DNA of 29,280 nt from DAOMOD01 sp964526035 (GTDB lineage: Bacteria > Pseudomonadota > Gammaproteobacteria > Xanthomonadales > BPKI01). Shown here piece after piece: positions 1 through 8,125 of this stretch. The stretch is taken from positions 1-29,280 of the forward strand of contig CAZGKE010000028.1 of the NCBI GenBank assembly GCA_964526035.1, in the 5' to 3' direction. The notes beneath the pieces are model-generated. The model had not been told where the DNA came from. It searched no databases and saw only the letters and a program-made list of their open reading frames with translations. The position numbers and the translations under genes are program-made. Each line of letters starts with the position of its first letter. Within the stretch, counting starts at the first letter, position 1.

Positions 1-319
1 GACTGGAGGACGCTCTCGCAAATGGTTTCGGGGATAGCAAGTGACAGCGCCATGACAGATATTTCCCAAACTTGTGGGAGAAATCTATCACAGACGGGTC
101 CGAAGTCAATGCTTTGCCTGGCCATCAAAGGCAAACGAATGCAAACCGGGTGCAGAAACCACCGGAAACGAGCACGAACGGCGGCGCTCGGCGTGGGACC
201 GCAGCCATCAGGAACGGGAATCTTTCAGAGGCTTGGCCCCAGCCGTCAGGCTCGCGCAGGCCTGCGCGAGGGAGGCGGAGCCGTGTTGGCAGAAGTTCCT
301 TGCGCCTCGGGGGGGCAGC
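1..319. other. Gene-free left edge
   Basis: I find no convincing gene in this stretch, which lies downstream of the leftward ABC importer operon. The plus-strand open frames crossing it continue antisense into the ATPase gene and resemble no known protein. The only notable structure is the perfect palindrome at 251-270, listed separately. The first 120 bases are less GC-rich than the rest and may belong to the control region of a gene beyond the left edge. Confidence 0.5.
251..270. terminator. Perfect 20-base palindrome, possible operon terminator
   Basis: CTCGCGCAGG is followed directly by its exact reverse complement, CCTGCGCGAG. The palindrome lies about 50 bases past the stop codon of the ATPase gene, in the direction of its transcription, so a role in ending or stabilising the importer mRNA is plausible. 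No T-run follows on the minus strand, which argues against a classical intrinsic terminator. A dyad binding site for a protein is an alternative. Confidence 0.35.
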
Positions 320-2029
320 TCAGAGCCTTGCCGGTACCGCGTCAAGCAGCGCGCGCGTATACGGATGCGCGGGCTGTCGGTAGATCTGAGTGGCGCTGCC
401 CATTTCGACAATGCGCCCGGCCTGCATCACCGCCACGTGGTCGGCGATGAAGTCGATGACGCCGAGGTCGTGGGATATGAACAGGTAGCTGAGGCCAAGC
501 TCGTCCTGCAGATCGAGCAGGAGATTCAGGATCTGCGCCTGTACGGAGACATCCAGTGCGGAGACCGACTCGTCACAGACGATGAAGTCTGGCTCCACCG
601 CCAGTGCACGGGCAATACCTATCCGCTGACGCTGTCCGCCGGAAAACTCGTGCGGGTAGCGCAGCGCGTGCTCCGCATTCAAACCCACCTTCGCGAGGAG
701 GGCTTCAATGCGCTGGAGACGCTGATTGCGATCGCCACCCAGGCCATGGACCTGCATCGGTTCCATGAGGATGGCGCCCACGGTCATACGTGGATCGAGG
801 CTGGCATAGGGGTCCTGAAACACGATCTGCATGCGTCTGCGGATCGCCTTCATGCCGTCTTTGTCCAGGACAGAGACGTCCGTGCCGTCAAACAGAACCG
901 TGCCCGACTCGGGCTCGACCAGACGCAGCAGGGACCGCCCCAGGGTGGTCTTGCCCGAGCCTGACTCGCCGACGACGCCGAGCGTCTGCCCGCGTCGCAG
1001 CACGAAGCTGGCGTCATCGACTGCCTTCAGCCGCTTCTTCGGCGGTCCGAACCAGCCACCGCCGCTCTCGTACACGGTGGTGAGCCCGCATACTTCGAGC
1101 AGCACCGGGGCCTCCGCCAGTGCCGCGCCATCCTTCTCCGCACGGGGCTCCAGCTGCACGGCGGGGACCACGCGCTCATTTCCTTCTTCGTCCATGTAGT
1201 CGCGCACCGTGAGCAGACGCGGCGGGTTGGCGCCGGGACGCGGGCGGCAGGCGATCAAACCGCGGGTATAGGGATGCCTCGCCTCGCGAAACAGGTCGGT
1301 TGTGGCGCCTTCCTCCACGCGTCGAGCGCGGTACATCACCACCACCTTCTGCGCCAGCTCTCCAATCACGCCGAGATCGTGGGTGATGAACAGCATGCCC
1401 ATGCCGTAGCGCACCTGCAGCTCACCCATCAGCTCCAGCACCTGCTTCTGGATGGTGACGTCGAGGGCAGTGGTCGGCTCGTCGGCGATCAGGAGATCGG
1501 GCTCGCAGGCCATGGCCTGGGCGATCATCACGCGCTGGCGCTGACCGCCGGAAAGCTCGTGTGGATAGCTGTCGAGGCGTCGCCGTGGATCTTCAATGCC
1601 GACCTGGTCGAGCAGGTCGTGTGCGCGGTCGCGGGCGGCGCTGCGCGACAGACCCTCGTGGCGTCGCAATACCTCGGCAATCTGTTCGCCGACCGGGTAC
1701 ACCGGATTGAGGCTGGTCATCGGCTCCTGGAAGATCATGCCGATACGACGACCGCGGATGCGCTGCATGTCGCCTTCGGACAGCCTCATCAGATCCTTGC
1801 CGTCGAAGTGCATGGAGCCGCCGACGATGCGCCCTGGCGGCTCGGGAATCAGTCGCATGACCGACAAGGCTGTTACCGACTTGCCCGAACCTGACTCGCC
1901 GACCAGTCCCAGCGTGCGCCCGCGTTCGACGTCGAAATCGAGGTCGTCCACCGCGTGGACCACGCCGTCCTCGGTGTGGAAATCAACGGTCAGGCCGCGG
2001 ACCCGCAGCAACGGTTGGGTTTCCTGCAT
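320..2029 (-). CDS. Oligopeptide ABC importer, fused double ATPase (OppD-OppF / YejF type)
   Basis: This 569-residue cytoplasmic protein carries two complete ABC ATPase domains in one chain and should power the importer encoded upstream. Domain 1 has a Walker A motif GESGSGKS (44-51), signature LSGGQ (159-163), Walker B ending D183-E184, and switch His217. The HPYTRGL segment after it is the C-terminal extension typical of oligopeptide importers. Domain 2 has Walker A GESGSGKT (354-361), signature FSGGQ (462-466), D486-E487 and His520. All key residues are present in both halves, so both sites should be catalytic. Fused arrangements are known from YejF and GsiA. The gene is last in a four-gene operon, and its start lies 3 bases past the stop of the permease C gene. 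Substrate cannot be told from the sequence; peptides are likely. Confidence 0.95.
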   Translation of the reverse strand: MQETQPLLRVRGLTVDFHTEDGVVHAVDDLDFDVERGRTLGLVGESGSGKSVTALSVMRLIPEPPGRIVGGSMHFDGKDLMRLSEGDMQRIRGRRIGMIFQEPMTSLNPVYPVGEQIAEVLRRHEGLSRSAARDRAHDLLDQVGIEDPRRRLDSYPHELSGGQRQRVMIAQAMACEPDLLIADEPTTALDVTIQKQVLELMGELQVRYGMGMLFITHDLGVIGELAQKVVVMYRARRVEEGATTDLFREARHPYTRGLIACRPRPGANPPRLLTVRDYMDEEGNERVVPAVQLEPRAEKDGAALAEAPVLLEVCGLTTVYESGGGWFGPPKKRLKAVDDASFVLRRGQTLGVVGESGSGKTTLGRSLLRLVEPESGTVLFDGTDVSVLDKDGMKAIRRRMQIVFQDPYASLDPRMTVGAILMEPMQVHGLGGDRNQRLQRIEALLAKVGLNAEHALRYPHEFSGGQRQRIGIARALAVEPDFIVCDESVSALDVSVQAQILNLLLDLQDELGLSYLFISHDLGVIDFIADHVAVMQAGRIVEMGSATQIYRQPAHPYTRALLDAVPARL

Positions 2030-2032
2030 GGC

Positions 2033-2914
2033 TCAGCGATCCTTGGGATCGAGTGCGTCGCGCAGGCCGTCACCGAGGAAGTTCAGGCAGAAAAGCGCGG
2101 TGGCGAGGAACACGCCGGGAAAGATCAGCGCCCAGGGCGCGAAGCTCATGTCCTGTGCCCCATCGTTGACCAGTGCGCCCCAGCTGGTGAAGGGTTCCTG
2201 GATGCCGAGCCCGAGGAAGCTGAGGAAGCTTTCGACGAGGATCACCTTGGGTACCGTGAGGGTGACGTAGACGACCACGATGCCGAGCAGATTGGGCACG
2301 ATGTGGCGGAACAGGATGGCGGTTTCGGATACCCCCAGCGAGCGCGCAGCCTCGACGAACTCGCGTTGCTTCAGGCTCAGCGTCTGGCCGCGCACGATGC
2401 GTGCCATGTCCAGCCATATGTAGCTGCCGATGGCCACGAAGATCAGGATGAAGTGGCGCCCGAACACCACCATGAGAAGGATCACCAGGAACATGAAGGG
2501 CAGCGCGTAGAGCACGTCCACCGTGCGCATCATCAGGTTGTCGACACGACCCCCGGCGAAACCGGCCACGGCGCCCCAGGTCACGCCGATGAGCAGCGCC
2601 ACGAAAGTGGCGACCAGCCCGACCAGCAGGCTGATGCGGCCGCCGACCAAGGAACGTGCGAACAGGTCACGGCCGATGGCGTCGGTGCCGAAAATGTGGC
2701 CGTTGGCTAGGCTCGGCGGTCCGGAGACGTAGTCCCAATCCGGTGTATCGAAGCTGTGCGGCGTGAGCATGGGTCCGAGGATGACCAGCAGGACCATGAT
2801 GCCCAGCACGATGGCGGAGCCAAGCGCCGCGCGGTTGCGGCGCAGGCGGATCCAGGCGAGCTGCCAGAGGCTGCGGCTGGCGGGGGCGCTGTTTTCGAGC
2901 GTGGTCGTGGTCAC
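2033..2914 (-). CDS. Oligopeptide ABC importer permease (OppC/DppC type)
   Basis: This is an inner-membrane permease of the binding-protein-dependent transport family, about 293 residues long. It has an N-terminal cytoplasmic tail, a first membrane helix (ALGSAIVLGIMVLLVILG), and the OppC-type N-terminal segment followed by a periplasmic loop. The cytoplasmic EAA loop, which docks onto the ATPase, is visible as EAARSLGVSETAILFRHIVPN without the final N. I chose the GTG at 2914 because homology to OppC begins there. The open frame extends upstream to 3118, but that part is arginine- and proline-rich and covers a repeat-bearing spacer, so it is unlikely to be translated. No strong ribosome-binding site precedes the GTG, so the start is less certain than the family. 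It sits between permease B and the fused ATPase. Confidence 0.92.
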   Translation of the reverse strand: MTTTTLENSAPASRSLWQLAWIRLRRNRAALGSAIVLGIMVLLVILGPMLTPHSFDTPDWDYVSGPPSLANGHIFGTDAIGRDLFARSLVGGRISLLVGLVATFVALLIGVTWGAVAGFAGGRVDNLMMRTVDVLYALPFMFLVILLMVVFGRHFILIFVAIGSYIWLDMARIVRGQTLSLKQREFVEAARSLGVSETAILFRHIVPNLLGIVVVYVTLTVPKVILVESFLSFLGLGIQEPFTSWGALVNDGAQDMSFAPWALIFPGVFLATALFCLNFLGDGLRDALDPKDR

Positions 2915-2963
2915 CGGGCGGGTTCGCTGCGTGGAAGTTGAGGAGTTGCAGCCTCCGGGAGGG

Positions 2964-2984
2964 GGGAGCAGGGAGCAGGGAGCA
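2964..2984. repeat. Tandem 7-base repeat (GGGAGCA, three copies)
   Basis: Three exact head-to-tail copies of GGGAGCA lie in the 207-base spacer between the two permease genes. The spacer is unusually long for this operon type and its codon use does not look coding. Short tandem repeats of this kind can change copy number by slippage. Whether this one affects expression of the downstream permease is unknown. Confidence 0.7.
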
Positions 2985-3121
2985 GGCGATGGAAGCCGCG
3001 GAGGTCCGGCGGTCGCTTCAAATTGCCAGTCGCAATACGTGACTCGCGTCGGATAGGGATACGCAAAGTTCCGGGCATGCATGGCCTCGCCCCGCATGCG
3101 TTGACCCCCGCTCCCCAAAGC

Positions 3122-4048
3122 TCATCCATACCGAATCCTCGGATCCAGAATCGCGTACAGGACGTCCACGATCAGATTGAAAACCACGATCAGCACGCCG
3201 ACGAAGATGACCACACCCATCACCAGGGTGTAGTCGCGATTGAGGGCGCCCTGAACGAAGTAGCGGCCCATACCGGGCAGACCGAAGATCTGCTCGATCA
3301 CCACCGATCCGGTAATGATGGCCGCCGCCGCCGGGCCGAGATAACTCACCACCGGCAGCAGGGCAGGCCGCAGTGCGTGCTTGAGTAGCACCTTGTGTTC
3401 CGGCAGGCCCTTGGCGCGCGCCGTGCGGATGAAGTCCGAACGCAACGTTTCAACCATCGAGCCGCGCGTCAGCCGCGCGATGTAGGCGAGGTAGGGGAGC
3501 GACAGCGCGATGATCGGCAGGATCACGTGGCTTAGGGCGCCGCCTCCCCAGCCTCCCGCGGGCAGCCAACCCAGGGTGACGCCGAACAGCAGCACCAGCA
3601 GCGGAGCCACCACGAAATTGGGCACGGCGATGCCGACCATCGAGGAACCCATCAGCCATTGATCGAGCCGCGAGTTCTGCCGCCATGCGGCCACCGAGCC
3701 GACCAGGACGCCAAGCGTGAATGCCAGCACCAGCGCCGACGCACCGAGCCGCAGGCTGATCGGAAAGCCCTGCGCGATGAGCTCGTTCACGGTGAAGTCG
3801 CGGTACTGGAAGCTGGGCCCGAGGTCGCCCCTGGCGATGTCACCGAGGTAGCTCAGGTACTGCTGCCACAGGGGCTGGTCGAGGCGGTACTTGGCGTCGA
3901 GATTGGCCTGGATCTCCGGCGGCAGCACCTTGTCGCCATCGAACGGTCCACCCGGCGCCAGGCGGATCATGAAAAAGGCCAGAGTCAACAGAATGAACAG
4001 GGTGGGGATGGCGCCGAGCAGACGGCGCAGCACGTAGCGCGTCAGCAT
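3122..4048 (-). CDS. Oligopeptide ABC importer permease (OppB/DppB type)
   Basis: This is the second membrane subunit of the importer, about 308 residues. The N-terminus MLTRYVLRRLLGAIPTLFIL is the standard OppB opening, a short positive stretch running into helix 1. The ATG at 4048 was chosen for that reason; the frame continues upstream to 4150 with no family resemblance. The lumenal segment GGPFDGDKVLPPEIQANL is typical of OppB. The EAA-like loop RTARAKGLPEHKVLLKHALR contacts the ATPase. The glycine-rich QIFGLPGMGRYFVQGALNRD near the C-terminus is also a family hallmark. The gene lies 130 bases downstream of the binding-protein gene and 207 bases upstream of the second permease. Confidence 0.95.
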   Translation of the reverse strand: MLTRYVLRRLLGAIPTLFILLTLAFFMIRLAPGGPFDGDKVLPPEIQANLDAKYRLDQPLWQQYLSYLGDIARGDLGPSFQYRDFTVNELIAQGFPISLRLGASALVLAFTLGVLVGSVAAWRQNSRLDQWLMGSSMVGIAVPNFVVAPLLVLLFGVTLGWLPAGGWGGGALSHVILPIIALSLPYLAYIARLTRGSMVETLRSDFIRTARAKGLPEHKVLLKHALRPALLPVVSYLGPAAAAIITGSVVIEQIFGLPGMGRYFVQGALNRDYTLVMGVVIFVGVLIVVFNLIVDVLYAILDPRIRYG

Positions 4049-4178
4049 GTCGGGTGTCCCATGGTGGTCGTCAGTGGGTCTGCGCCCGAACAGCACAGGC
4101 TGCGATCGGCGTGACGACCGCCAGGCACCCGCGCGAAGCAGGTGGGCCAATGTCGCAGTGCAGGGGAAATCCTCGAAC

Positions 4179-5888
4179 TCACGGGCGCCTCTCGTGCGTT
4201 TCGATCCACATCCAGCGCGTGGCGTGGTGATCCAGTGGATTCGGCTGCCATCCCTTCACCCAGGGCTTGACCAGTCGCTTGCTGGTGTATCCGTAGATGG
4301 AGGCGTGCGGCGATTCGTCGAGCATCAGCGCCTCGGCGCGCTCGAGAAGCCGGAATCGTTTGTCAGCATCGGCCTCGCGCGCCGCAGCGGCCAGCAGGCG
4401 ATCATATTCCGCATTGCTCCACCCCGCGTCATTCTGCGCGCTTTCCGAACGGTTGATCTCCAGGAAGTTGTTGGGATCGAGATAGTCGCCGATCCAGCCA
4501 GCCCGATACACCTGGGTGACCATGCGCTGCCGGCGATTGGCCAGGAAAACACGGAACTCCTCGTTGAGCAGCCGCGCGCGGACGCCGAGCTTGTGTTGCC
4601 ACATCCAGGCTATCGCCAGTGAAATTCGCTTGTGATCTTCGTGGGTGTTGTAGCGGATTTCCACCTCGAGCGGATTGTGCGGACCGTAGCCGGCCTCAGC
4701 CAGCAGCCGGCGAGCCTCGGCATCGCGCTGAGGCTGGCTCATTTCGACCCAGTCCGGACGCTGTGCCCGATATCCGGGTATTCCGGGCGGGACAAACCCG
4801 TAGGTGGCATTGCCGCGAATGCCCATGATGCGCTCAGTGATCAGCTCGCGCTCTATGGCCATGTTGAGTGCGCGGCGCACCCGAATGTCGTCAAGCGGCG
4901 GCCTTGAGGTGTTGAAGCCGAAGTAGTAGATGCCGAGATAGGGGGCGACCTGAATCTCATCCGGAAGCTCCCGATTGAGCGCAGCCAGCTGGGCGCTGGG
5001 GAGTTCGTACGTCCAGTCGAGCTGGTCGGTGCGGTAACGGGAAAGTTCCGCCGACAGGTTCTCGATGGGGTAGAAGGTGACCTCCTTGATGATGACATTG
5101 GCGGCGTCGTGGAAGTGCGGATTCTTCACCAGTTTCACGTGCGAGCCGACGACCGATTCGACGGCCATGTAGGCGCCGTTGCTGACCAGGTTGCCGACAC
5201 GGCCATAGGCATCCCCATGCGCCTCGACACTCGGCGGGTGAACCGCATAGGCGGCGTTGTGCGCCAGCAGGCCCAAAAAGTAGGGCGTGGGCGCCTTCAG
5301 CTGGATTTGCAGCGTATGCGTGTCCACTGCGCGAACCGCGAGTGCCTCGGGTGGCTGTCGCCCCGCGATGACATCCTCGGCGTGTTTCAGCGGTGCCAGG
5401 ACCAGTGAGTATTTGGATGCCGTGGCCGGATCGACCGAGCGTCGCAGACTGAACACCCAGTCGTCGGCGGTGACCGGATCGCCGTTGGACCAGCGCGCGT
5501 CTTGGCGCAGGTGGAAGGTATAGCTGAAGCCGTCCTCGCTGATCGTCCAGGATTCCGCGGCGCCTGGAATGATGCTGCCGTCCGGTGCTTCCGCGGTGAG
5601 ACCTTCGAACAGGTCGCGTTGGACGTTGGCGGTGGCCACACCCTCGGTCTTGTGTGGATCGAGTCCCTCCGGTTGCGTGGCGTTGCCGCGGTGTATCACC
5701 TGCGACGCTGCCAGCCTCGAGGGTTCTGGCCGCTCGATACGCCCGCTCGGGTCGAGCGGCGCCGGCACGATGGGCGGTGCTGCCTCACGTTCGGCGCACG
5801 CGGCGAGGCCACCTGTCGCAGCGACAAGAGCGAGCACGGGGAGCCAACGGCGTGCACGTGCAATGCACTCGGGTCCTGAGGTCGCCAT
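4179..5888 (-). CDS. Oligopeptide-binding lipoprotein (OppA type, SBP family 5)
   Basis: This 569-residue periplasmic substrate-binding protein is the first gene of the importer operon and captures the ligand for the two permeases. A lipoprotein signal is clear: basic RARR, hydrophobic core, then LAAC with lipidation at Cys31, so it should be anchored to a membrane. The mature part begins with a proline-rich linker. It then shows family 5 features: RGNATQPEGLDPHKTEG, a DNVTADDW-like strand (GDPVTADDWVFSLRR), and LDWTYELPSAQL further in. Length is normal for OppA and MppA. Specificity cannot be read off; di- to oligopeptides are likely, with murein peptides or other ligands possible. It is separated from the upstream gene efpL by about 130 bases that should hold the operon promoter, though I see no clear promoter hexamers. 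Confidence 0.93.
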   Translation of the reverse strand: MATSGPECIARARRWLPVLALVAATGGLAACAEREAAPPIVPAPLDPSGRIERPEPSRLAASQVIHRGNATQPEGLDPHKTEGVATANVQRDLFEGLTAEAPDGSIIPGAAESWTISEDGFSYTFHLRQDARWSNGDPVTADDWVFSLRRSVDPATASKYSLVLAPLKHAEDVIAGRQPPEALAVRAVDTHTLQIQLKAPTPYFLGLLAHNAAYAVHPPSVEAHGDAYGRVGNLVSNGAYMAVESVVGSHVKLVKNPHFHDAANVIIKEVTFYPIENLSAELSRYRTDQLDWTYELPSAQLAALNRELPDEIQVAPYLGIYYFGFNTSRPPLDDIRVRRALNMAIERELITERIMGIRGNATYGFVPPGIPGYRAQRPDWVEMSQPQRDAEARRLLAEAGYGPHNPLEVEIRYNTHEDHKRISLAIAWMWQHKLGVRARLLNEEFRVFLANRRQRMVTQVYRAGWIGDYLDPNNFLEINRSESAQNDAGWSNAEYDRLLAAAAREADADKRFRLLERAEALMLDESPHASIYGYTSKRLVKPWVKGWQPNPLDHHATRWMWIETHERRP

Positions 5889-6021
5889 TAGATCAGCCAG
5901 GGTGCATCGGAACAGACGCAGCGACTCGGAAGGGTGCGAATCATGGTGTGGCGTTGGTTCCCCGACACAGACAACGAACTACAAGCATAGCGCCTCGCTC
6001 AACGCATGAAGCGCTCAGGCT

Positions 6022-6585
6022 TCACGCTCGCCCCATGAACTCGCCGGTCTCGGTGCTGACGCGGATTCGCTCGCCGGTAACAACGTATTCCGGCACCTGC
6101 ACGTCGATGCCGGTGTTGACCCGCGCCGGCTTGCTGCGCTTGGTGGCGCTGGAACCCTTGAGCTCAGGCGCCGTGTCGACCACCTCCAGGACCACCGATT
6201 GCGGCATCAGCAGGCCGATCGGCTGCTCGTCGATGATCTGCACGAAGCAGCCCTCGATGGCCTCGGTGATGTAGCCCGAAAATTCGCCGATGACGTCGGG
6301 CGAGAGCAGGTAAGGCGTGTAGTCCTCGCTGTCGAGGAACACGTAGTCGTCGCCGTCCATGTAGGAGAAATTTGCCTGCCGGCGGGCAAGATCGACTTCC
6401 TTCAGTTCGTCATCGGAACGCAGACTGAGGTCGTACTTCGATCCGCCCGGTACGCTGTAGAGGGTGAACCGGAATGTGACGTTGCCACCGCGCGCAGTCG
6501 GCGAACTGCGTTCCACGGCGCGTACCTGGTAGACCTTGCCGTCGTGCTCGACGACGAAACCGCGTTTGATGTCCGAGGCTTTCAT
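6022..6585 (-). CDS. efpL: Elongation factor P-like protein EfpL (YeiP)
   Basis: This 187-residue protein is a three-domain EF-P paralogue that binds the ribosome and helps it through stalling peptide motifs. The N-terminal KOW-like domain carries the tip loop ERSSPTARGGN. The tip residue is Arg32, as in the EfpL/YeiP subfamily, not the lysine of EF-P that is beta-lysylated, so no EpmA modification is expected. FSYMDGDDYVFLDSEDYTPY and VQVPEYVVTGERIRVSTETG are the conserved OB-domain segments. The ATG at 6585 was chosen because homology begins at MKASDIKRG; the upstream extension to 6825 overlaps an inverted repeat and the end of the SDR gene. A spacer of about 210 bases separates it from that gene, so it is probably transcribed on its own. 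Confidence 0.95.
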   Translation of the reverse strand: MKASDIKRGFVVEHDGKVYQVRAVERSSPTARGGNVTFRFTLYSVPGGSKYDLSLRSDDELKEVDLARRQANFSYMDGDDYVFLDSEDYTPYLLSPDVIGEFSGYITEAIEGCFVQIIDEQPIGLLMPQSVVLEVVDTAPELKGSSATKRSKPARVNTGIDVQVPEYVVTGERIRVSTETGEFMGRA

Positions 6586-6648
6586 GGAAGTCGATGGCTG
6601 GAAATGCTGAGGAAAGGTGGAGGTGGTAGCCCGGTGGAACCTGCGGTT

Positions 6649-6773
6649 CAGTAGCCAGTTCCAGTAGCCGGGGAAAGCTTGCAAGAGCGGTTCTGCGAGG
6701 CGACTGGGAGTGCCCGTCCTTCGCACAATGTCGTCCGGCACCGATGCGCCGGCTGTTCTGGAACTGGCTACTG
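6649..6773. repeat. Inverted repeat with 16-base perfect arms upstream of efpL
   Basis: CAGTAGCCAGTTCCAG at 6649-6664 is the exact reverse complement of 6758-6773, with about 93 bases between them. Further partial copies of the unit (AGTAGCC, ACTGGCGACTGG) flank both arms. The element fills most of the spacer between the SDR gene and efpL. Its structure suggests a dispersed intergenic repeat, but no second complete copy is visible in this window. Confidence 0.7.
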
Positions 6774-6796
6774 GCGACTGGCCCCTTGGCTCCATT

Positions 6797-7564
6797 CTAC
6801 TTCGGCGCCAGCCGCACTGCGCCATCCACCCTGATCACGCTGCCGTTCATGTAGCGGTTCTGCAGGATGAAGGCGACGGCGTCCGCGAACTCCTCGACGG
6901 TGCCGAGACGCGAAGGGTAGGGCACCTGGGCGCACAGGGACTGATAGACCTGCTCGGGCATGCCGTCGACCATGGGTGTATGGAAAACGCCGGGTGCGAT
7001 GGTCATCACCCGTACGCCGATGCGCGCAAACTCCCGCGCCATCGGCAGGGTCATGCCAATCACGCCGCCCTTGGAAGCTGCATAGGCGGCCTGGCCAATC
7101 TGGCCTTCGTACGCGGCGATCGAAGCGGTGTTGACGATGACTCCGCGCTCACCATCCTCACCCGGTTCATTCTGCTGCATAAGAGCCGCGGCTGCTTTGG
7201 CGACATTGAAGCTGCCCACCAGATTGATACGCACGGTCGACTCGAAGCGTCCCAGCGGAAGCGGCCCTTCCTTGCCGAGCACGCGTCCACTGCCAAGCAC
7301 CCCGGCGCAGCTGACCACGCAGTTGAGGCCCTGCATTGCCGCCTGCGCCTCGGCCATTGCCGACGTCGCGCCGTCTTCATCGGTGACATCCAGACGCCGG
7401 TAGGTGGCGGCCTCACCCAGCTCCGCGACCGCCGCGGCTCCTTTTTCGTCGTCGATATCAAACAGGGCCACCCGTGCGCCTTGCGCGACCAGAAGCCGGG
7501 CTACACCAAGGCCGAGTCCCGAAACGCCGCCGGTGATGACGGCCTTGACCGTTGAAAGCTGCAT
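6797..7564 (-). CDS. Short-chain dehydrogenase, 3-hydroxyacyl-CoA dehydrogenase type II-like (HSD17B10 group)
   Basis: This is a 255-residue classical SDR oxidoreductase. It has the nucleotide-binding motif TGGVSGLG (11-18) and Asp36 at the end of strand 2, which favours NAD over NADP. The catalytic residues are Ser148, Tyr161 and Lys165 (YAASK). The C-terminal half (MTIAPGVFHTPMVDGMPEQV, then PYPSRLGTVEEFA) is characteristic of the HSD17B10 / FadB2x group. Members oxidise 3-hydroxyacyl-CoAs, including 2-methyl-3-hydroxybutyryl-CoA in isoleucine breakdown. That would fit the leucine-degradation genes further upstream on the same strand, but the substrate is an inference. The start ATG is 57 bases past the GNAT stop codon. 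Confidence 0.9.
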   Translation of the reverse strand: MQLSTVKAVITGGVSGLGLGVARLLVAQGARVALFDIDDEKGAAAVAELGEAATYRRLDVTDEDGATSAMAEAQAAMQGLNCVVSCAGVLGSGRVLGKEGPLPLGRFESTVRINLVGSFNVAKAAAALMQQNEPGEDGERGVIVNTASIAAYEGQIGQAAYAASKGGVIGMTLPMAREFARIGVRVMTIAPGVFHTPMVDGMPEQVYQSLCAQVPYPSRLGTVEEFADAVAFILQNRYMNGSVIRVDGAVRLAPK

Positions 7565-7621
7565 GAATATCGATCCTGCGTTCGGAAAGGCGCGGATTGT
7601 AGCGAGAGCGGCTGACCCGGC

Positions 7622-8125
7622 CTACAGGTCGAGCAGGTAGAAGGCGTTGCAGGAGTAGTGCCCGGTCTGGCCCATCGGTGCCTGCAGACGCCTGAAGCCC
7701 GAGCGTACATAGAGCTTCTGCGCGGCCTCCATGCCCGCCAGGGTTTCCAGATAGCAGGCGCGGAATCCCATTTCGCGCGCGCTTTCAAGGCAGCGATTGA
7801 GCAGGATAGCGCCGACACCCAGTCCGCGAGCCTCCGGGAGGAAGTACATCTTGCGCAGCTCGCAGACATCCTCCGGTCCACCTTCCAGCGGCGCGACACC
7901 GCCGCCGCCCACAACGCCGCCATCGATTTCGACCACGAAGTAGGCCGAGCGTGGGCGGCGATAGGCCGTCGACATCGCATCGACCTCGGCATCATGGATG
8001 GCGAACCCTGGGCCGTCGGCACCGAACTCCGTCATGACTGTACGAATGATGGCGGCAACGGCGGGATCATCCTCGACCTGAACGGGCCGAATGTGAGGCA
8101 TTGCGTTTCGAGCCACGTCGATCAC
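7622..8125 (-). CDS. GNAT family N-acetyltransferase
   Basis: This protein of about 167 residues has the GNAT fold: it begins IRPVQVEDDPAVAAIIR, and the acetyl-CoA-binding motif is visible as ARGLGVG within LPEARGLGVGAILLNRCLE. A following helix (AREMGFRACYLETLAGM) and C-terminal AQKLYVRSGFRRL complete the fold. The acceptor is unknown; N-terminal or small-molecule amines are both possible. Two starts are plausible. A GTG at 8125 overlaps the stop of the preceding GGDEF-EAL gene (GTGA) and follows an AGAGG. An ATG at 8101 begins exactly where GNAT homology starts. The overlap suggests translational coupling with the cyclic-di-GMP gene. Confidence 0.88.
   Translation of the reverse strand: MIDVARNAMPHIRPVQVEDDPAVAAIIRTVMTEFGADGPGFAIHDAEVDAMSTAYRRPRSAYFVVEIDGGVVGGGGVAPLEGGPEDVCELRKMYFLPEARGLGVGAILLNRCLESAREMGFRACYLETLAGMEAAQKLYVRSGFRRLQAPMGQTGHYSCNAFYLLDL

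Noticed and set aside
6007..6024. TGAAGC/GCTTCA hairpin at the efpL stop considered as a terminator
   Set aside because: The stem is only six pairs, it overlaps the stop codon and no T-run follows.
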